The notes under the pieces: model-generated
Databases searched by the model: none
Told to the model about the DNA's origin: nothing
Seen by the model: only the letters and a program-made list of their open reading frames with translations
Source of the DNA: Chrysochromulina tobinii
Lineage: Eukaryota > Haptophyta > Prymnesiales > Chrysochromulinaceae
Direction: 5' to 3'
DNA length: 30,895 nucleotides
Assembly (NCBI GenBank): GCA_001275005.1
Contig: JWZX01000899.1
Span: 1-30,895, forward strand
Shown: positions 25,968-30,895 of the stretch, in pieces
Numbering within the stretch: the stretch's first letter is position 1
How the letters are laid out: each line of letters begins with the position of its first letter
Translations under genes and position numbers: made by a program

Positions 25968-27803
25968 TCATATCCGGCTGCGCAGCCTCGAGCCGACCCG
26001 CATCTGCGCAAAGCGCGCCACGAAGCTCGCGATCTTGGCGGGCCACGCGCGCAGACCGAGCCGCTGCGGCCCGCCGCCGAGCAGCAGCTGCGCGAGCGCG
26101 GCGCAATCCTCCTTGCCCGGGCCGCTGCTCACGTGCTCGTGCCCAATGGCCTGTAGCTCGCGCAACTTGGGTAGGCTCGTCTCATCGAGCGAGTAGCGCG
26201 GGATGGCCGGGTTGAAGCGGAAGTAGGGCACGTGGAGGATGGGCAGCATATCAGAGAGCATTTGGTGCACCTCCTCGGTCCGTGTGGCGGCGCCGACGAG
26301 CGTCTGCACGGTACTCGAGATGGAGCCCACCTCGCGCTCACTCCGCTCCATCGAGATGAACTGTCCCGTACCGAACGAGGCAAGCAGCGCGATCGGCGTG
26401 TCCGGATAGAGCAGCCGCGCCTCATGAAGCGCGAGCGCCGCCGGGTTGTTCGCCAGCAGCGCACCGTCCTGGAAGACAAGGGATCGGGATGCCGGCGCCG
26501 AGGCATGCGGGATGCCGCTCCCCGTACCAGTGTTGCTGCTGCTGCTGCTGCTGCTCCTGCTGCTCCTCCTGCTGCTGCTGCTACCAGAGACAGATGCGCC
26601 CGCGTCGGGCACCGCTGCCGCCGCTGCCATCGCCAATGCCTCGGCCGCCTCCGCGGCTTCGGCAGCCTCTGCTGCGGCGAGCGCGGCGGCCGCCTCCGTG
26701 CCAGCCGCGTGGCTCGTCGCCACGTCGTGATCCACCCGCGCCGCCGGGAAGAAGGAGGGCGCCGCGGTGGTCGCGCGGAGCGCCTGCCATAGCGGCACCG
26801 CAGAGGAGCCCTCGCTGTGGCTATTCGCGCCGAGCCGGCGAGTGGGAGAGCGACTCGGCGCCGTACTGGGCGAGGCTCCCGAGGCTCCAACGTCGGCCAG
26901 CGAGGTGGCAGGATACTCGTAGTTGCGGAAGAGGTAGGGGACGACGGGCGCGCGCGAGGTGAGGCACGCGACGATGAGCAGGTGTAGCGGCGGAGGAGGC
27001 GGCACGGGCGGCGCGGCCGCCACCGCCGCCGCCGCTGCCGCCGCCGCTGCCGCCGGTTCGAGCGACGGCGCGGACGTGGACGGTCCAGGACCCGCGGCGG
27101 TTGCGTGCTTGGCCGCGGACGAGGCAGCGCGGTTGTGCATGTGCGTGTACCATGTGGCGTTGGCCGAGGCGCACGCGAGCTCCTGCAGCGCACGGCGCTC
27201 GAGCATGCTCAGGCTATCCGAGGCCGCGTCGGGAGCGTTCTCAAGCTTGGGCAGCTGTGCTAGCGTCTGCTTGAGCAGCGCCTCGAGCCGCGACGCCTGG
27301 TACGTGGCGCCCGTGAGCGCGAGCTGAACCCCCTTGAGGCGCGGCTTCTTGAAGATCTGCGCAGCAAGCTCGAGGTAGAGTTCTTCGATCTCCTCGATCG
27401 GCAGCCGCTCCTGGATGCCAGCGGCGAGGATGCCACCGGTGGACGTACCTGCCACTACGTCAAACATCTCGTGAACGCGCCGGCCAGTCTCACGCTCGAG
27501 ACCCTTGAGCATTTCGATGGTGACGAGCGCGCGCGTGCCGCCGCCATCGAGGGAGAGGATGCGCACCCCACCGCGGCCCGGCGCGATCATCCTGCCGTCG
27601 CGCCCACGTATGCGCGACGGCGGGCAGCCAAGAAGTGTCAGGAGGAGCGCCGCTCTATAGGAGACCGCGGTGCCGGAGACGACGGCGGCGGCAAGCCGGG
27701 CACGCAGCCGTGAGTCCAGCGAGAGGATTGCGCGCTGAGCGGGATCTTTGGTCGCCGCAGACAACCATTTGTCCAGTTCGGTCGCCTCGACAGGGGCGAC
27801 CAT
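25968..27803 (-). CDS. Patatin-like phospholipase with low-complexity inserts
   Basis: 611 residues from the Met at 27803. The patatin domain has the oxyanion loop DGGGTR (86-91), the nucleophile elbow GTSTG (Ser121) and the catalytic Asp446 in FQDGALLANNPA, so the Ser-Asp dyad is intact. Surrounding sequence (HEMFDVVAGTSTGG, YLFRNYEYP, LWQALRATTAAPSFFPA) is closest to calcium-independent phospholipase A2 of the PNPLA8 type. It should hydrolyse membrane lipids or galactolipids at the acyl ester. Between Ser121 and Asp446 there are long inserts: poly-Ala/Pro near residues 250-270 and an Ala- then Ser-rich block near 380-430, coded by GCC and GCT/CTG repeats. These probably form loops outside the fold. 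No signal peptide is clear. Confidence 0.9.
   Translation of the reverse strand: MVAPVEATELDKWLSAATKDPAQRAILSLDSRLRARLAAAVVSGTAVSYRAALLLTLLGCPPSRIRGRDGRMIAPGRGGVRILSLDGGGTRALVTIEMLKGLERETGRRVHEMFDVVAGTSTGGILAAGIQERLPIEEIEELYLELAAQIFKKPRLKGVQLALTGATYQASRLEALLKQTLAQLPKLENAPDAASDSLSMLERRALQELACASANATWYTHMHNRAASSAAKHATAAGPGPSTSAPSLEPAAAAAAAAAAVAAAPPVPPPPPLHLLIVACLTSRAPVVPYLFRNYEYPATSLADVGASGASPSTAPSRSPTRRLGANSHSEGSSAVPLWQALRATTAAPSFFPAARVDHDVATSHAAGTEAAAALAAAEAAEAAEAAEALAMAAAAAVPDAGASVSGSSSSRRSSRSSSSSSSNTGTGSGIPHASAPASRSLVFQDGALLANNPAALALHEARLLYPDTPIALLASFGTGQFISMERSEREVGSISSTVQTLVGAATRTEEVHQMLSDMLPILHVPYFRFNPAIPRYSLDETSLPKLRELQAIGHEHVSSGPGKEDCAALAQLLLGGGPQRLGLRAWPAKIASFVARFAQMRVGSRLRSRI
26534..26581 (-). 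repeat. CTG/CAG-type trinucleotide tract in the phospholipase gene
   Basis: Interrupted CTG repeats on the plus strand encode the Ser-rich stretch on the minus strand. Length variation is likely. Confidence 0.85.
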
Positions 27804-28026
27804 CGTCCCGTCCGCCCGCGAGATTCAGGAAGATTTTATACACAGTAAGACTCAGGATGATTCGGACAGTTGAGGATGCAACAGCGCGCCTCCAGGGTCA
27901 CCGTTTAAAAAATTTCGCGATAGCGTAACCACCGTCGTGTGTCAAAGCAACGCTGCCACGCCGCAGCTTGTGTCCAGCGCGCGCCCGGCTCGGGTTTAAC
28001 GCGTCTCGTGTCAGTCAGCGCGCGGC
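27804..28026. promoter_or_regulatory. Putative bidirectional promoter, phospholipase / PRP4 kinase
   Basis: 223 bases between divergent starts. An AT-rich patch with TTTAAAAAATTTCGCG lies at about 27904-27919. It is the only clear drop in GC and may be the nucleosome-poor core. Confidence 0.45.
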
Positions 28027-30469
28027 ATGTACCGCGACGACGACCGCAGGCGGCCGGATGACCGGCGCGATCGCGACTACGACCGGCGCGATCGCGACGA
28101 CGACGACCGGCGCCGCGACGACCGGTACAGCTACCGTGACGACCGCGAGAGCGATCGAGACCGCTACGACTCGCACCGCCGCGAGGAGGACCGCCGAGCA
28201 CGTGAGCGTGAACGCGCGCGCGAGCGTGAGAGCGAGAGAGACCGCGACCGCGACCGCTTGCCTAAACGCAGCGGCGCTCCTGTGATCAACGATCGGGGCT
28301 TTGGCAGCGCGATTCAGGCCGCGACGAGTGGACAAGGCGGCGGCGGCAAGGCCGGCGGCGGCGGCGGCGGCGGCGGCAGCAGCAGCCTTGGTCAGTCTGC
28401 GGCGGCGCGTCAGGCCGAGGAGGCGGCGGCACGCGAGGAGCGCGCGCGCAAGAAGGCTGAGGAGGAGGCCGAGTACCAGCGTCGCGTGGCCGAGCAGCTC
28501 GAGGAGGTGGAGGAGGACGAGGAGGAGGCTGAGGCGCGGCGCATCGAGGAGGCACGCAAGAAGCGCGCCGAGATTGCCGCGCGGCACGCGGCGCAACCAA
28601 AGGCTGCGCCTCCCGCAGAGGGAGGAGCCTCAACACAGGTGGTTGCACATCGCACGCACGTCGCAGCGGAGTTGATGCCATCCGCTCCCCCAATCTCGGG
28701 CCCCGCTGCGTGCGCGGGTCCCGCCGCGCCCGCGGGGTCTTGCTCGCAGCCCAGCGCCTGTCTGCCCGCGGCGTCCGCAGGTCAGAGTCCGCTTACGGCC
28801 GCCGACGATGTCATCATGTCCGAGGCGACTGAGCAGGGCGGTGCTCATATCCAGGGCGGTGCGCACAAGGGGGATAGCGCCGCGCCGCCCGGCCTGCCCG
28901 GCCTGCCCACTGATGATTTGGCCGTCGCAGACGGACAGGAGAACGATGAGGACTCTGATGAGGACCGTCCGAGGCCAGAGTTGAGGCGCGTGACATCGAC
29001 CGACGAGGAGGGCAAGCGCAAGGAGGCCGAACTGCGCCAGTACCTCGCGAATCACCGGCGCCGCTCCGAAGCTTTTGGCTCCGGGCCGAAGAATCCAAAG
29101 GCAGACGAGGCCGGGGGCGAGCCGAGCGAGGCCGCCACTGGGGTCGGTGCGGCGGCGGGCAGCAGCAGCGATACCAAGGCGGCGGGGGGCGCGGAGGGTG
29201 CGGGGGGCTTCGACATGTTTAGCGAGACGTTCACCGAAAAGGAGATTGACGGACCCAACATGGAGGAGGTGGATGAGGCAGCCCTTATGGACCGTGGCGA
29301 CAACTACGACGATAAGGAGGGCTATTACGCGCATCGGGTGGGTGACATCCTCAATGATCGTTACAAGGTGCGCCGTGCCAGAATGCGCCGCCTGCTCCTT
29401 CACGTCCTCCTGGGCACTTCGCGTCCTTGTGCTTTGCCCAAGGGCTGACGCAGCCTGCGCTCGTCTCTCTCGTGCCGTCGGTGCTGGTGCGCAGGTGCTC
29501 GGTTCGTACGGCAAGGGCGTCTTTTCGACGGTGGTGCGCTGCCTCGACATGAAGAACGCGGTGCCGGGCACCGAGGTGGCCATCAAGGTGCAGCGCAACA
29601 ACGAGATGATGCGCCGTGCGGGTGAGAAGGAGATCGCATTCCTTATGCAGATTGAGCAAAACGACCCCGAGCGCAAGCGGCACTGCATCATCTTCCTCGA
29701 CCAGTTCGACCACGAGGACCACTTGTGCATGGTCTTCGAGGCGATGCACCAAAACCTGCGCTCGGCCGTCAAGCAGCATGGGCACAAGCGCGGGATCGCG
29801 ATGGAGGCCGTCAAGACCTATGCTCGCCAGATGTTTATTGCGCTGCGCTATCTCGAGCGGCTCAATATCATGCACGCCGACCTCAAGCCGGATAACATGG
29901 TCGTCAACGACAAGTACAACCTGCTCAAGATCTGCGACTTTGGCTCGGCCTCGACGGGCGACGACAACGAGGTCACTCCGTACCTTGTCTCTCGCTTTTA
30001 CCGAGCGCCAGAGGTGATGATGGGGCTGCAGTACGGCTGCCCGATCGACATGTGGGCGGCGGCCGTGTCCATCTTCGAGCTGTACACGGGCAAGATCATG
30101 TTCCAAGGCACGTCGAACAATGCGATGCTCAAGCTCATCCAGGAGGTCAAGGGCAAGATGCCGCACAAGCTCATCCGCAAGGGTGTCTTCTCAGAGCTCC
30201 ATTTCGATCCCGACTACGACTTCCTCTTCAAGGAGCGAGATCGCGTCTCGGGGCGCGAGATTGTGCGCGTGCTCAAGTTTGAGCAGCGGCCGATGCCCGG
30301 CAAGGACCTCAAGTCGCTCCTGATGCCCATGAAGCTTCCAGAGGCCGAGGCGCGCAAAGTGATGCAACTCGCCGACCTGCTCGAAAAGGCACTCATGCTT
30401 GACCCTTCCAAGCGCCTGACCCCTTCGGAAGCTCTCAAGCATCCCTTCTGCGACGTCAGCCGCAAGTGA
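28027..30469 (+). CDS. PRPF4B: PRP4 pre-mRNA-splicing protein kinase
   Basis: 771 residues from exons 28027-29367 (447 codons) and 29495-30469. The N-terminal 80 residues are Arg/Asp-rich (RDRDYDRRDRDD), standing in for an RS domain; then an Ala/Glu-rich coiled coil and an acidic middle. DMFSETFTE and NYDDKEGYYAHRVGDILNDR are the conserved lead into the kinase. Kinase motifs: Gly loop LGSYGKGVFSTVV, Lys478 in VAIK, HADLKPDN (574-581, HAD in place of HRD as in PRP4 kinases), DFG (595-597), YLVSRFYRAPE and GKMPHKLIRKGVF. PRP4 phosphorylates tri-snRNP proteins and helps activate the spliceosome in the nucleus. Both halves fit the family; the intron falls just before the Gly loop. Confidence 0.95.
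29368..29494 (+). other. PRP4 kinase intron (127 bases, phase 0)
   Basis: Exon ends CGTTACAAG, donor GTGCGC; acceptor GCTGGTGCGCAG before GTGCTCGGTTCG. Joining gives NDRYKVLGSYGKG, matching the conserved kinase start. Read through, the frame stops at 29448. Confidence 0.93.
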
Positions 30470-30895
30470 AGCTCAGGCGCTTGTGTGTGTCAAACGCGAA
30501 GACGCGATGCGAGAAGTTTGACACACGATCGGATGGAACCGGACGTGAGCCGAGACAGGATTGAGGAGACCGAAGAATGCGAGGCGTGACTGACTCGTCA
30601 CTGACTCCGTACGTGGCGGGTGGCGCGTGGAGTTTGCAGATTGGAGATTGCACACGTCTCTGCTGTCTTCACGGCGCGCGACGGGGCCCGACACCGACGG
30701 CCGACACGCGCCGGAACCCGTGGGCGTGCGGCAGGCCCGATTTGCCGATTACCGTCCGGGTCCGCCGCTCCGCCCGTTTACCCTTTACCCTTTTCCGCCG
30801 GCACAAGGAGCGGTTCTGAGGTCAGGTCGGACCGCTGAGGAAATGACGCTTTTTTTTGCCCAGGAGGTGTCCAGAGGGTGTTTCGAGACTCCCTG
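30470..30895. other. Intergenic 3' flank of PRP4
   Basis: About 425 bases to the window end with no convincing gene. The only structure seen is the hairpin at 30485-30526. A T run lies at 30850-30857. Confidence 0.5.
30485..30526 (+). repeat. Inverted repeat (11-base stem) in the PRP4 3' UTR
   Basis: GTGTGTCAAAC at 30485-30495 is the exact reverse complement of GTTTGACACAC at 30516-30526, with a 20-base loop. It starts 16 bases after the stop codon, so it would form a stem-loop in the mRNA. Confidence 0.75.

Noticed and set aside
1-30895. Bacterial or viral origin of the window
   Set aside because: Spliceosomal introns, ARL6, CTF18 and PRP4 kinase, no operons or Shine-Dalgarno spacing, and no viral hallmark genes.

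Overview
The window is nuclear DNA of a GC-rich, gene-dense microbial eukaryote. The evidence is spliceosomal introns of about 100 bases, short 5' and 3' flanks, and eukaryote-only genes: an alternative clamp-loader subunit (CTF18), a PRP4 pre-mRNA-splicing kinase, and the ciliary GTPase ARL6/BBS3. ARL6 and a centrin-like EF-hand protein suggest a flagellated cell. High GC, Ala/Gly/Pro-rich inserts, few introns and GTGCG-type donors would fit a unicellular alga such as a haptophyte, but no marker fixes the lineage, so that placement is an inference.

Layout. 1-611 is a gene-poor 3' flank. 612-4970 (-) is a large protein with fourteen RCC1 repeats (two seven-bladed propellers' worth) joined to an IQGAP-type RasGAP-related domain; it has one intron and one apparent single-base loss in a homopolymer. 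5052-5669 (+) is a small unknown membrane protein that starts about 80 bases away on the other strand. 5670-6348 is a repeat-bearing spacer. 6349-7917 (-) is a MATE transporter. 8339-9748 (+) is a five-EF-hand protein. 9749-10696 is a spacer. 10697-11458 (-) is ARL6, rebuilt here from three exons. 11635-12753 (+) is an RRM protein with two repeats resembling the CysRS C-terminal tail. 13266-13864 (+) is a small secreted-type protein rebuilt from two exons. 14081-15718 (-) is an organelle-type DEAD-box helicase. 15840-17384 (+) is an EHD-like dynamin-family GTPase with a hydrophobic hairpin. 17539-20304 (+) is CTF18. 20846-23509 (+) is a J-domain + PDZ + eight-transmembrane protein. 23883-25316 (-) is a FAD-dependent amine-oxidase-like protein with a C-terminal membrane anchor. 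25968-27803 (-) is a patatin-like phospholipase with low-complexity inserts. 28027-30469 (+) is PRP4 kinase in two exons, with a hairpin just after its stop. 30470-30895 is a spacer.

The genes do not form one pathway; this is an ordinary mosaic of housekeeping, membrane and signalling genes. Several adjacent pairs are divergent with 80-220 bases between starts (RCC1-GAP/membrane protein, ARL6/RRM, helicase/EHD, phospholipase/PRP4), which suggests compact two-way promoters. The most novel items are the J-PDZ-tetraspanin-like protein, the 14-RCC1/GAP-related fusion that lacks conserved GAP residues, and introns whose two ends carry the same GTGCGC sequence.
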